From contig NC_081824.1 of NCBI RefSeq assembly GCF_030867095.1, forward strand, positions 351,514,203-351,578,202: a DNA stretch of 64,000 bases, in the 5' to 3' direction. The notes under the pieces were generated by a model that searched no databases, was not told where the DNA came from, and saw only the letters and a list, made by a program, of their open reading frames with translations. Source of the stretch: Alligator mississippiensis (taxonomy: Eukaryota; Chordata; Crocodylia; Alligatoridae). Of the stretch, positions 24,901 through 39,900 are shown piece by piece; the first letter of the stretch is position 1, and every line of letters starts with the position of its first letter. The position numbers and the translations under genes are program-made.

Positions 24901-27900
24901 CCTTTTTTCATTTGTGGACCCCTAAAAAATTTTGAATGGAGGTGTGGACCTCTTTGAAAATTTCAAATGGAAGTATGGACCCATCTGAATTATAAGTGTG
25001 GGTATTCACATACTGTTGGTTGATCATAGTCATCTTTCACAGACCCCTTAGACATAGTCTGCAGACCCCCAGGGGTCGGTAGACCACAGATTTGAAACTA
25101 TTACTCTATATTAAAAATTCAACTTAAACATATTTGTATCTTTTCGGTTAAAGTTTAACTGCTGTTCTATTTAAAATTAGTTTGTATTACATTATGTCTA
25201 ATCAGGAACCCACAGGCTTGACTGGCACTTTTCAACCAGCACAGCTTATGTTTAAATCCATCCTATGGGGTTTATTACATTAGCTTTCCCTTGCAAGACA
25301 TACCTTTGCATCACAACATTCTGACATTTGTAGCTCAAAAACTGGATTCAGTGTCATATAAAGATGGATTGCCCTGAAGTGAATGTGGGACTTAACAATA
25401 TAGAAATAAATACATAAAATAAATGAATAAATAAATATTAAAAAAAATGAAAGGTATACAGCAACTTTATTTTAAAAAAGTTATAATGAGTAGAAATATC
25501 CTTTTCTCAGATAGTGGGAGCAAAAGAAGAGACAGGTCAAGGAGAAAACTTGAAATATCTGTCTTTTAAAAATCTTGGTCAAGTTACATTAAGAGATAAT
25601 CACAGGCAGCTTTCCAGGTGCTTAAATATAACTGATAAGTTCAACACTGCCAAATTCCAATATCCAGAAGCATTACACAAAAATACCTTTCTTAACCTTT
25701 CAGGGGAAAATTCCAAACCAACTAGGAACAAGGTGAAGAACACACCAAACTCTCCTAATGTTTCCACCTGTACAATAGACTGCAAAAAAGAACATGGATA
25801 TATTTAGTGCACTACAATCTGTTTACTGTAATACAATCACATATACATTTTTAAATAATTATGCCATACCACAGGTTATTAAACTGTATGCAGGATTCTA
25901 GGGGCTTTGTACACACCACAAAATTGGCCATTAAAGCAGCTTAAATGCCCTTTTGCACTGCTTTAATGGCGTTGCTGTTTACAGGTTCTGCAGCATATTC
26001 TGCTTTAAATGGCTTTGGTATGTAGCAAGATAAATCACTTCCAAGGTGTTTTAGTTTGCAACCTGACAAAATGCAACAGTACAAAGGGCCCTGGAAGCTG
26101 ACGTGCTCGGGGCTTGGCAGGCCCCATGCAGCTCAGGGGTTGTCGGACCTGGCGGCAGCCCATGCAGCAGGCTCCACTGAAGAAAAAGAAAGAGGCAAGC
26201 CTGATCTTTTTTTTTCCTCCCTGGAGCCTGCCTGCCTGAGCTGTGCGGGGGCCCAGTGCTTCCCTCTGTGGCTGCAGGGGAGCCGGTTCTTCCCTTTACA
26301 GCTGCAGCACCCCTCAGGACCACCCAGGCTGGGTGCCAGCAGATGGGTGTCACCTGGGGGGCCCCTGCACAGCTCAGTGACCACTTGGCCTGCCAGCAGC
26401 TCACCCCTCACCGTGCCACTGAAGAGGCAGGTAAGGATCAGGCTCCCACCCTTGTGTACATGCCACGGGGTTTTCGTTTGGTTTAATTCTCCCTAAATTG
26501 AAGCAGTGTTTTTAAAAACCCACCATTTCAATTTAGGGAGAACTAAACCCCCATGGCCTGTACAAGCAGCCTAGATCAACAGTTCACAAATGGTTGTCCA
26601 TGGAGCACTTATTGGTAGTACCAACACCTAGCTAGTCACATGATGCTGGTTCTCTGGTTACAGCTAGTTCTTCAGTTGACTAAGCTGTATTGCTAAGATG
26701 ATCCTACTGCTTACTTGCCTATTTCTAGGAATTGCTGTTGCATAGCAAGTAGAGGAAAGGAAACGGGTGCTGTCATTAAAACTGTACCCTCCACCACCAC
26801 CAGGAGAACATATCTTAAGAGATCAGAAGAAGAAGAAAGCATCTGGGTAGCATCTCCAAAGGAGGTAAACTAGAAGAGCAGAGAAGCATATGCAAGAACA
26901 ACACATGAAGAGTAAGTGGCAAACAAATGTGCAGGGTGCTCTCAGAGAGCAGAGAAGCACAACAGATGGGAGAGTGAGATTAAATGAAGACATGAGGTTT
27001 CCTCTTCTCAAGTAACAGAACATTCCACATTAGATAGCTTTAAAAAATTAAAGAAATAAAAAAAAGCCACCCACACATAAATACTTCCCTGCTCCAATTA
27101 CAACAGTTACTTAGGAAAGCATCAAGACGTTAAGTGACTGGGAACATTAGGGGCGGGACCTGTGCAACTGCAAACAGGTGATACTCCACAAGACTGCTTC
27201 TCTAGTAAAATGGGATATACATATATACACCATGAAAAATAATCCCTGTTCTGTTCAAGATCTTTATCACTACAGTAATAGTTTTAAAACTTGTCCCTGT
27301 ATTAGTATGGACAATAATATGCTTTAAAAAAAAAAAAAAGCTACATTACATGTATTATTCATGTATTTACCCTCTCCTCCATTTTCTATCCCTCAAATTT
27401 GGTAAAAACCTCTTGCAAAGTAAAGCTAAGTAGTTCTGGTCTCAAGATATATTTTTGCCAAAACTTAAAACATTTATTTTAGGCCTTTGTTTTATTAGAG
27501 AAAAGTATGAAATAAGATAAAAATTCAAGTTTAAAATAAGTACCAATACAGTGGTAAGACAACAACATTTTGCTACTACTAAAACAATGGTCCAACTTTG
27601 TTCTCACTGGTCATTTTGTCTTCCAGGTAACCTGTGACTAATGTAGTAAGGGAGGGGAAGGGGAGATAACTAGACCATCTGACAGATTTTATACTGAACA
27701 TAACTTCAAACAACAGTTTGGAGGGTATTGCTTTATTTTATTGCTTTGATTTTAAGATTGTAGGGCATGGCTGTGCAGAAAGCAGCAACAGGTTTCAAAA
27801 GGTGTCAAATTACAGAAGCTAGTAGTCAGCATTTCTAAAAATCCTACCTTAAAATCCTTCTATCTGAAGTAGTTTTCTAGCGCCTTTATGTATGACCTTA

Positions 27901-30900
27901 ACAAGAATGTGACTTTTTTAAAAATTCAGTACAGAAGAAATAATAAGAAGTTTAAACAGGTGAAGAGATACTGCGGTTACTATTCACTGAGGGACCCATG
28001 ACATTCTGAAAATCATTACGTCAACAGGAACAGAGTTAGGCCTAAACTAAAAGTACTTTGGAAAATCCCACTCTAAGTTTATGTCTATCTGTAAAGCTCT
28101 GAACTCCATGGCTAAGTATATTTTAGCTGCTTTAAAAAGGGGGAGGGGAACTAATTTAGGAGTTTCAGCCACTGTTACAGTTTAAATATTGCCTACATGA
28201 GCCTTTAGTGATATAAGTTAGCTAAACTGCCCTAACTTTGACCCTGGAGAAGCCTGGCTATAGTTAGAGTGATTTTGCTACAAAATCATGCAGATGTAAC
28301 CATGCAGATGTAACAGCTTTCATCTTTATCCTTGGACAGCAATACAATTGTTACCTCTCCAGAATATTTTATCTATGAAACAAAATCCTAAAAATATTCA
28401 TGGTTTGTGTTATTGCATACTTCCAGTGTTTGTGAAATGCTTTGTAATCAGTTGATTATAATCCTGCAGCTCAATCCTTACTCAAGGAATTCTTTCACTT
28501 TACAATACAGGAAAGAGACAAGAACTATTTAACTTGCACAAGGATTTCATACAGTGTTTATTTCTGTTGTATTTTGGTAAAGAAATGCAAGGGCTTTAAT
28601 AATAATTCAACCATAATTTAGTGAACAGAATCTCTATTTTAAATAATGTAAACTTGATAAACAATGTTTATTACATGCAACTATTATATATGGATTCATA
28701 CCTCTTGAAATTAAGGTACATGATGCCTAAGGCAAACACATCCCTCATGTGTTCATGTAGAAGAGGCCTCGGGCTAACTACTTGATTGCTCTGCAGGCCT
28801 GAAGATTCTGTGCTATAATTCTCCTGCTATAGTCTAGTTCATACTCTTCTGTGTCTGCCTTACAGCCCCCACATGCCTTTATTTCCCTGATAACGGAACC
28901 TCCGTATAGGGAAAAAATAGACCAAGAAAACAGACTGTGACAACAAAGCAGAGAGGACAGATGCCATTCCTACAGCAGCAACACCTAGCATTTCCTAGCA
29001 ACAATTTTAGGGTCCAAAGGAAAAAAAAAGTAGCGATAGCTGTAAGTATGGGTGAACTGACAAAGATTTTTTTGGCCAATACTGATGGCAGATTATTAAA
29101 TGAGCCATATCAGCCGATACCAATCCAACTGCTAATATGCAGCCCGGCAGCTTGGAGAATAATGTCTGGCTGGTAAGTCTGTTGGGGGGAAGGGGCATGG
29201 GGAGCACAGATCGAGGCCCCTGCGGGGAGCGAGGGAGTGACGCTGGGGCTGGGGCAGGGGAAGGGAGCAGGTGCTGCATAGCCAGAACAGGGAGTTGGGC
29301 AGAGCCACAGCTTGTCTGGGGGGCACAGGGAGTGAGGAAGGGGGTCGGCTCCCACCACTGTGCATACCTCTGGAGGAAGCACAGGGAGCATGTGCCTCCC
29401 CCCCGTTACAATCTGTGCATAGGGCAAGGGCAGGTTGCCTACTTTGCACTTGGGGCTGGGGGCTACACGAGGCTCTTCCTGGTGGGGACTGGGCCTGGTT
29501 TGTACTTGGGGAAGATAAGGTGGGGTGGCTGGCATCAGTGCTGGAGGGGGGGGATACAGGGTGGCTAAAGCCACCCCGAAGTTCACCATAGCCACCCCAT
29601 AGCCCCCCCTCCCAGCAATGCCACCCACCCCGAGCCCCCAGCAGGAAAAGCCCATGCCTCCCCTGAGCTGTATGCAGAAGCAGGAGATGCTGCCTCCCTC
29701 CCCCTCCCCAAACAAGCTGCTCATGGCTCCATCCCACACCCCACCCCACCTGGGCAGCACCTCCCCCTGCCCCAGCCTCAGCCTCACTCCCTCCCTAACC
29801 ATGGGGTACTCAATCTGCCCCCTCCACACCCTGTCCCTTCTACAGATTTACTGGCTGGATACTGCTCTCCAAGCTGCCAGGTTGCACTCCTGGCTGTGTG
29901 CATGTATACGGCATTTATCAGTGACATTATCAGCCACATCAGCCAAAAAAAGCCGATTGTTGATAATGTCAATTTTCCTTCCAGTGGTGCTGATACGATA
30001 TGAACCGATATATCGGTGCACCTCTAGCTGTAACACATGGAAAACCCCACTGACTATGAGAAAATGGGACACTTTCCCCCACAATCCCATGGCCACAGGA
30101 GACAGAGAAGAAACAAATTTTATGTCTGTATATTTCTATAAAATTCACCAATCTTACTCAGGAGAAGTACAACAGATAACATAAAGGCCTCCTGAGGAGA
30201 ACCTACAGTACAGAAAAGCAGAGGTTTACTAGAACCCCATAAAGAGCCAGCTTCTCACTGGAACTGTCTTAAGGGGGAAAGAGGGAAGGCAGCAAAACCT
30301 TCTCCATTTTCTCTGTTCTGACCACAATTCATCTCTTTGGGGCTGTTATACTGCCTTAGCCTAGCCAACTGGAATTGCTACATCATTTTGCAGTCTTGGT
30401 GGACCAGCTTCCCAGAAAGCTGGGCAGACATGATAATCAAGAATGGACTGAGTAGCAAAACAGTGATACATGACTGCTTGTTACAGCACAAGTGCACCAA
30501 ATGGAAGTATAAGTGTTAAGTGCTCCAAATTAATTCCCTCATAGGGTTTCTTGAGTTAATGAAACTTAGTAAAAGTTCAATTTTTTTAAACATGCCTTCA
30601 AAAATGTTTTAATGTAATAATAAACTCAATTTCCCAACTCTTGTTTATTTTGCAAATTTCATAGTGTGTGAAGTTTCCTTAGCTCCAGAAGCTGAGGCTT
30701 CATTATGCAGAAACTTTAGCTTTCACATAAAAATGTTTATCTTCCATGATTGTGGAAAACTGGGGAAAAGACAAAAATCCAGAAACAAATGAACTCTAAA
30801 CCCCCTGAAATAATTTGACCCTGAAATAGAGGGCAAATTAAAGGAATCTTAAGTGTATTACATTTAAATTCTCATGATTTTCCAGGGTTCAACTTATTTT

Positions 30901-33900
30901 TTGAATGCTTGAAATTCTTAAAGCTTCCTAAAAATGAACACATGGGTTAAAATTAACATGAAAGCTTATTCTCTTACCTTTATACTGTTTAATCCTGATG
31001 GTCCCAAGAGTACTCCACAAATGATGTACCCAAACATGGTTGGCAATCCTATCATTGTACACAGCCAGCCACATGGCAAAGATAACATCCCTATGGTCAC
31101 AATGTCCTAGTGTATAGAATTGATAATACACATTACAGTAAAAGTCATGAAAAAGCTGTGGTGAAATTGAAAATGCTTCCAACGGTCAGAGTTTAGTAGC
31201 AGTATAAAAATAAATGGAGTATACAGGATATAGGTTTAAGTGCATAGACTTGGGACTGGGGGAGGGGGGAACTATGAACTTACCTTACCATAAACAATAC
31301 AGGTTAGCTAAAGGAACAACCTGTGTGAAGCATTTCAGATCTCATTAACACTCAATACCATTTCTCAGATTTCAGTCTTGAGGTGACAGGACCTAAACAG
31401 TTCAATGCTGCTTTAGAAGTTTTGAAACAGATGACTCCTAGTCAGTTTTACCAAATATGCAATACAATTATATTACGCTGCAAACAGTGACAGCCGGGTG
31501 GAACAGTTCCTATGCACGTAATTGGTTTATACACCTAATGGATATGCAAACAGTCATAAGCTATCAGCTACAGAAAGCTATAAACTATAATCAGATTTAT
31601 GGAAACTTAACATTATGGATCTCAACATTTGAGGGTCCTGAAACAATAGTATGTTCAGAACTGTAAGGAAATGAGAAACAGGAAAACAAGATACAGCAGA
31701 CTCCAGTGGTATTTCCCAAGTCCATCATTCTTTTTACCCAGATAAGAATAACTGATAAAAGTTTCCTAGGCAGATGTTGTCAGAGATTGTAGAAATGACC
31801 AATATAAAAATCAATGTTTTGGAATGCACAGTACACAGAGGCCTGAAAAAAGGGCTAGTGGCTTTGATGACTTGAAGAAATTGTTGTTTGTTTGTTTTTT
31901 AAATAAGTCCAAAAGCCTGATGATAGTGTTGTGAAATGGAAAATACATTAGTTTCCAAATCTTCCTGAAGATCAAGGGGGCTTCTATAATCTTAATATGA
32001 GTTTCTGATAATAGGAAATAGAATTTGAGATTGTTTTCATTTACTAGACCACAATGGCTAAGTACAGACAGTCAAAAAGCCCAAGGCTGAATTGATTCAA
32101 TCTTTGCAGGTTAGTCTAAGCTGCGTAGATCAAACCAATAAGCAAGTGAACAGATATTCACTCTTGATTCCAGAAATGCAGCTACATGCCTGCAGTGGCC
32201 CAGGCCAGAAGCTGGGGGGCACTAGAGCACGTCTCCCTGCTCTGCTGAAGTAGACAGCTTGGGCCAAGGCTAGCCCACCCACCCTGCAAAATGGGGGAGG
32301 GGGAAAAAGCATTGTGTGGGAAGAAGAAAGCATCCTGGGATGCTGGGGGACTGTGAGTAACTTGAATCTGGAAGGGATCTAGGACAGAAATTCAATAAAT
32401 TGATTTCAACTTAAGTCAGTTAAGTCTGACATTACATCTATTAAGATTGGCTAAAACCAGTTTAAGGTCATTTTGAAAATGGTTTATGTGCACTGAATTT
32501 CTGTTCTATTACAGATTTGAACTGGTTTCTGATCACTTATATTGGTTTACGTGTAATTTCTGTCCCTTGCCCATAAGTAAGTGTCAGAGCCTTCATGATG
32601 ATTTCCCAGTTGAGTACTCCACAATCTGCTCGGTTTGGGCATTACACGTAAGAACCTGAGGGTTCTTAAGCTTTTCTCCATTCAAATAAGCTACAGTATT
32701 GTCTCTTTAACTTCTATAGCACATTTCCCATATTCAAACAGGCTGTGCATTCCTCTTATGAAAAACAGAACCCCATGATCCTACTGCTTTAGATCCCCAA
32801 GATCAGTGATCTTTTCTCTTCAGAGTTCCAACATTATAGGCACTCCAAGTTTACAACTGATCTCTTCAGACATATAACATGAGACAGAGAGATGCACAGG
32901 CTTTGTAAGGAGGCTTCAAAGAATAATCATTCTTTACTTAGCCTATTAAAAACAATTATTATATAGAAATATCCCTTGCCTTTGCATTAATTTGATTAGC
33001 TGGGTTTAATCAATAAACATATCTACTTTATATAATAATGGCCGAATTAATGTTAAAGCCCTTATATATTTTTAAAATAGAAAATGCAACAGAAATAAAC
33101 ACCAGGTGGAACCCTTGTCTACACTGCTGCTGCAGCTGGCAGAGCCAGACTCCCTACGCAGCACAGGGCAGAAATGATCATAAGTGGCTCTGGGGCTCCC
33201 CCATGCCTGCATCTGCAGGGGACAGTAGCAATAGAACACAGGTTCCTCCTTCCAGTGTCTCCTCCCAGCCAGCAGGGGAGACAGGAAGAAGAAGGAGGGA
33301 ACCAGAGCCAAGCAAGCAGTAGGTGCTGAAAAGAGAAACCTGAGCTAAGTGATGCCACTGCTGTTCCTGGCTAAGCCAGCTGTTCTTTGCAGTGCGGGGC
33401 AGGAATGGATTAGGAGCAGCTCTGGGGCTTCCCATGCACCCAGATCAGCGTGGGACATCACTGCTCCTCACACCTCCCAGCTGAAGCTGTCTCATGTTAG
33501 ATTCCAAAATGAGACTTTGTTTCTTACCCTCCCCTTTATTGAACAGGGTGGGGGGGGAACCTCATATTGGAATCAAGTAAATATGATATATGCCAGTGAG
33601 CTGACTATGCCCTGTGATAGCCTGACCTTGTGCCAGTCCCACCAGTCTGGAACACTGTCCCACAGGTGCAAGCTAATCAACTTAATACAAGACACAAGGG
33701 TGCATGTTGCACATACACCAAATTCATGCCACAAACATCCATACATGTCCTGTTGTACCTTAGCATAAAGTACAGCCAGAACCTCAGTGAAAATGGAAAG
33801 CATGAAATAATGGGAAAATATCTGAGAGAGAGAGGGATACCAAAACCACACACACAAGTCAAAGGAGGTGCTGGCAGGCAAAAAAAAAAAGTAGGTAAGA

Positions 33901-36900
33901 GTCCCCACAGCAATTTACCTTTATGAAATGATGATCAGCACGAGGAATGGTTGAATCCCTGGGCTTGGTAAGTATATACTGATTGTTCTGGGAATCAATA
34001 AGCATACTAAGACCTAAATCATCTTCCACTTCTCTTTTTGACATATTTATCTTGGAGTCTGCTTCATCTTCTTCCACCCTTAAAACTGCCTCAAAGTTAA
34101 CACCTCTCACCTGACAGAGAAAAAACAAAACAAAATAAAACCTCAACATTTCCTAGAAGTATAAATTTCATTGTCAAAAGTATCTGTTTAGAAAGGAAAG
34201 AAGGAAATGAGAAATTAAAGTTGCTGGAAGATTTTTCTCCAGAACTTACAAAAATAATTATAGCATTTGACCTTGAAGTAGTTTATCACAATTTATTTCA
34301 TTAAATGGTAAGCTTGTTGCCACAGTTGAGATTCCATCATTTGTAGTTGTTGAAACATTACATTTCAATATTTTTTTAATAAAGTTGAATTATTTTCAGT
34401 TGAAACCCCTGGACTGGCTGCATGTTAACACCTTTTAAGTATCTTAAAGCACTTGTTATTTGATTTAAAGTTATGCCACTCCAGGACAGGATTCTCTCTA
34501 ATCTGCCTAAATTTGCTCCTATTCCATTAATTTGTGGCCACTCTCAACCGCTTTTCTGCGCAAGTTAAAGTCGTTCAGCATCCCAGAAGGCAGGGGGCCC
34601 TCCTGAGTCAGGGCAAGTGGGGATGCAGGGGCACAGAGCCTCATCTAGCCCTGGGAAGTATCTGGCAGAGGGAGCACTGAAGCCCCAGAGTGCCTGGCAC
34701 TGCAGAGGATGGCTCCCGCCACTGCTGGGGCTGGCGCTGCTCCCAGCAGGAGCAAAGCAAGCCAGCTCAAGTGGATGGCACCACCTCCCTCCTGCTACTG
34801 CTCAGACCAGTTCTGCTCCTGGGAGCAGAGCCGGTTGGAGTGGTGGTGGCAGAGAAGGGGTGTCCCTACCCCGCTTAGATCATCTGACTCTGCTCCCACT
34901 GGGAGAAGAGCCAGTCAGAGCGGTGGTGGGGAGGCAGTGCCTCCTCCCTTTGCCCCCCACTCAGACTGGCTCACTCTACTCCCAGTGGGAGGAGACCTGG
35001 TCTGAGCAGCAGCAGGATGCACCACAGCTACCAGGCACTCCAGGGCTGCAGCACTTGCTCTGCTTGGTGGGAGCTGTGAGCCTGTTCCTTCCCTAGCTCC
35101 TAGTCCTGCCCCTGCTCATCAAGTCTCTAATGGCAAGTCACAGCTGTGCAGGTGAAGGACAGTGAGAGCAGGGTTTTTGCCTTAATGTGCGACTGCTCCA
35201 CTAAGCCAAATAACAGTAAGTGAATCAACATTTGTGCGGCTTTCAGCATAAGGTGCAACAAGGTCCTAAATAACCCTTCAGGTAATTTGAAGACTGGTAT
35301 CAAATCCCTCCTTAGTCTTCTCTTCTCTAGACTAAACAACCATAGCTTTTTCAGCCTTTCCTCACAAATCACAGGCTTCTAATCATTTCTGTCATTCTCC
35401 GTTAGACTCTTTCCAGTCCATCCATATACTTCATGAAATGTGGAACCCAAAAATGGACACAGTACTCCAAATAAGGCCTCACCAGTGCTGAACTAAGTGA
35501 AAGAAGAATTACTTCCCTTGATTTGCAAGTGACATTCCTTTTGATACAACCTAGGATGCTGATGATTTTTTTTTTGTTTTGCCACAAGAGCACACCATTG
35601 GCTCCTATTCAGCTTAAATTCTACTGCGACTCCCAGGTCCTTCTCTGTTCTCATTTACGATAATAAAATGTAAAAAAGCCTGTCAAATGTTTCTTGCTAT
35701 TCTGAAGTAGGATCAAAAGAAAGGCCCTGAGCTGACATTTCAACATTTCTTTTCCCCTAGCAGACACAGGGAAAATGGGGGAGAAGAAAAAACCCTTAGA
35801 GAAATATGAGCCAGTCTTCCTCTTCCCAGTTAGCAATAGCAGCAACCAGCAGTTAGATCTGGGTTTCTTCCACACCACCTGAGAGTGACAGGGAAAAGCT
35901 GTTAAATTCCCAGCTTCAACACATACACAGAGGCTTACCTGGAGGATGCTTCCCACCATATGTAGAGTGCCAACACGACATTGCAAGTAAGCCAAGAGAT
36001 TAAAAGCAATGAAGTCAGAAGTGAATGAAAACAATAACAACTAAATTGAAAGATCACAAACCTGTTTCATATTCTACCTTGTACACCATTTCTTTTCCCA
36101 GACTGTGAAAACAAATTTCAAGAATTCTTCTTCTCCTATCAGGCAGGCAAGATTCTTTGGGTAAATGTGATATCTTTTATTAGACCAACTAAATAGTTGG
36201 AAAAATTGTTCTTTACAAACTTTCAGGCACAAACACCCTTCTTCAGGCATAGGGAGAGTCTGCTGGTATGCTCTCCTGGGTGGAATAGAAACCAACATGC
36301 ACAGTGCAAGTATGTGAAAATGAAAATGTGTGGCAGGGAAGATCAGAGGGGACAGGAGAAAATAGCTGCAAGACAGGCAAGTGGGGGGAGAGGGGGGGAA
36401 GAGGGGAATTTTGACTTGGTGATAGAATGTAGCTGGTAAAATGAAGAGAGGTTACTGGGGCTGTCCACTGGCAAGCAGGTTATAATGTGCCATAAATCCA
36501 AACAATAAATCTCCCTTTATATTCTCAATAAGAGATTATTATCATCTAATAATAGAAATAAAACTTTAATCCTGTATCTTGCAAGCCTAGATATCAGCAT
36601 CCTGACCTTGAAAATTGTGTATGTTGTGATGTGGAACATGCATGTCAACAATAAAAACAATGCACCAGCAATTGTATGAGTTTCAATTGATAAACAAACA
36701 CACTGCTGAGAAAGGAAATTACCAGCTTCATGGCAAACAGTAAAAAAAAAAAAATTCACAAGTCTCTATCTATAAGAGGTGCAGGATAAAACTTATGTAA
36801 TAACATTTGAATATTTAAGAAAAAAAAAAATCACCAAGTTGTGACCACAATTTAATAAATTTGGCACCACAACAGCATCAATTCAATACTTAGTTCAGAC

Positions 36901-39900
36901 TAAAAGTGAATGTACACAAATCAGATGCCAAAACAGTTTCTAGACTATCACTTACAGATTTGTTGTCATCAAAGGCATGTTCTTCAATTTCCTCTTCCAG
37001 TCTATCAGCTGCCTTCCTGACATCTTCAAGAATTTCATCAAGCATGGACAGGCTTTTATTCTGATGCTGCATATTCTTGATGGCTTCAACCTGATGTTTT
37101 TCTGCTGCTAAAAGCTCAACATATTCCATTTCCTCCTATTGGATTTTACAGCAAATAAAAATGAGGTGCTCTTTTGCTCTTTGAACAGGATGATCTTGCC
37201 TGATGTTTATAGCCATTGCTTTTGAAACAAATCATTTTTATGAATATTAGAACTGCCCAGCTGATACAGCAGTTCTTCTGGAATATTGCTTTTTTTTTTT
37301 TTTTTTACTGTCAGTTTATATTATTTGAAAAGACTTATCTGCCAGTTTGTACAGGTGGGAACCTCTGTTTTATTACAGTTTAGAAGCAACTGGAAGGCTC
37401 CAAATGAGGGAGTATTAGAAAAGGAGCATCTCAAGGTGCTTTCAAGGAAATATCAATTGCAGGGCCAATATACACTTAGAAGTATGGCTCTGATAGTCAG
37501 ATCAAGCAGAACAATGGAAAATACACCAAATCAAGTTTATTTAAACCTTATATAAAACAGAACCCCCTGCTGAATGAAATATCAATTACAGATCAGAGAA
37601 TGATTCATTTCAATCTTTTGGAGATGTATTAATTTAGGAACAATATTTAAGAATTTGGAAACTAGAAAACTGTGTCAGGATTCTCCTTTTTTTTTTTTTT
37701 TAGATTCACAGCATTACTGGCAAATGCTATTTGGACCTTCATAGAGCTAACATCAAGGCCAAAGGGCAAAACAGCATTGCACAAGTAATTCCTGCATTCA
37801 TTGATGAGCTCATTCTCTTCTTGAACTGAGCAAATCCATTTTATTTAGTCAAGAGGAACAGATTATGTCTCCCTTGATGTTAATGCTGGGACAACAATCT
37901 GTTTAGAGTAAAACCTGTTACTTCAGTCTGCTCTTTCAAACCTCCTCCTGCTTAAACTCAAGCCTTATTAACACATTCAAGAATTGTCAGAAACCAATCA
38001 TATTATCATAGTAATACCCTTATCAGGGGAATCACTGTTGGTATTACTGGAGTAAGCGGAGTTTAGGGGGAAGAAAGGGAAGGTGGAATAAAAAAAATAA
38101 TAGACAAGGTTTTATCTATTAGCAAGGCCAAATGCTGGTCTTTATTTCTTCATCTCTGGTTTCTGGTAACAAACATTTGTGTTTTCATAATTTTCCTAAA
38201 GACTGCCTACTACTTATTCTTCTCTAGCTCTGTTAGAAAGTCCCATTTAAGAGGGAAAAGCCGACTTCATATACAAGCTCTAGACCAATCCACAGACACT
38301 TTATTTGGATGGTAGTAGCCTAGAACACAGGATGCATTTAACAGTCAAGTTTCCTTCCATAAAAAAGAGAAGAAATTATTTTGCCACCTCCTTCCCCCAA
38401 TCAGAACAGTTAGTTACAACTATCTCTGTTTACTTGGTGGAAACAGCTTCAACTGTATCAGAGATGTTTCTCCCCCTTTCCATCCACTCCGTAACTTTGT
38501 AAGCAAATATCTCAGGGCTGCACTGGAGCAAGGGGAGTCACATAAGGAATTGCTAAAAAGAAGAAACATTTTCATCTCTTACTGTGTGCAAGGCAAAAGT
38601 GTGCACTGTAGTATACCCACTACGCTGTGCCTCACAATGGTATGGAATGAGATGCCTTTTTAAAATGACGTTAAAATAAAAGTTCTTGACAAATTTAATT
38701 CACTGGTTAATACATCAAGAATTGGGACCTATTCTCCTCTTGCATGTCTACCAACAAGATTCAGAGCAAAGTCCTATAGAGAACACCATCTTGCTTCTGC
38801 TGCCCTGTGCTGTTAAGAAAGGAAACAGTGGCATATTTCTACCAAGATGCATCCCCAGGCCCTGGTTATTGTTTTTCATATCACCACCTGGTTAGTAGGT
38901 GCCCAGTAAATCTGAAGCTCCCACAAGGTAAGTTGAAGTTTCTGTCACTTCTCTTCCTAAGCACCAGTAGAAAACAAAAGTAGTCTCTACCATTTTATTC
39001 CTCTTTTAGCCTGCCTTTTTTGGCTGTCCTTCAAAAAATTGACACTTTTTCAAGCGAGAGATGACATTTGCCCAGCACTCAGCTAGGAAATACTTCCGTT
39101 CACTCGGAATAAGGAAATGAAAGAAACATTACTATAATCCTTGGAAATCAGCACCTAATCACCCAGTAGGAAATTGAAAAGGAACATCTTGTGGATACAA
39201 AGTTTAGAACACCACAAGAAACTAGAACAAAACTGGAAGTAATGCAGTCATTGCAATTTGAAAGCAAGTGATCTTAAGCAACTCAGGTAAGCTTTCTCCC
39301 CCCCCTTCCCCCACAAGAGTTATACCTTACTGACTTTCCTATAATAAATAATGAATTAGGGAGAAAAGACACTATTTAACCAACCACACACTTGCTAGGA
39401 TAAACAGTCAGGTAAAAGGAAAAAAAATATCTTTTTTGTCCTAAATAACATGTTGACCTAGCTCACAAGAGAACCTAAATTCCCCCTTCCTGCAGAATCT
39501 AAACTTCCATTTAAAAAGAACTTCTATCCTAGTATAAACATAACCTTTCAGATGTGTGGCAAGTGTGACCTAACAAAGTGGCCTTCTCAAGAAAGCAGAC
39601 AGATTGCTCCAATATTCCTTTTGTGATGGTTTCCTTGTCAAGAAGCTGAAGAGTGAAATAAAAAAGTGGAAAGCAGTGGACATAATATACCTTGATTTTA
39701 GCAAGGCTTTTGATACCATCTCCCACAGCATTCTTGCAAGCAAGCTGAGGAAGCATGGATTGGATGAATGGACTATAAGGTGGATAGAAAACTGTCTGGA
39801 TTGTCCAGCTTAACAGGTAGTAATCAATGGCTCAATGTCTAGCAGGCACCCGGTATCAAGTGGAGTGCCCCAGGGGTCAGTCCTGGGGCCTGTTTTGTTC

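Noticed and set aside
29110-29829. 239-codon frame on the minus strand
   Set aside because: Inside the GC-rich core of a foldback hAT element; no recognisable protein similarity.
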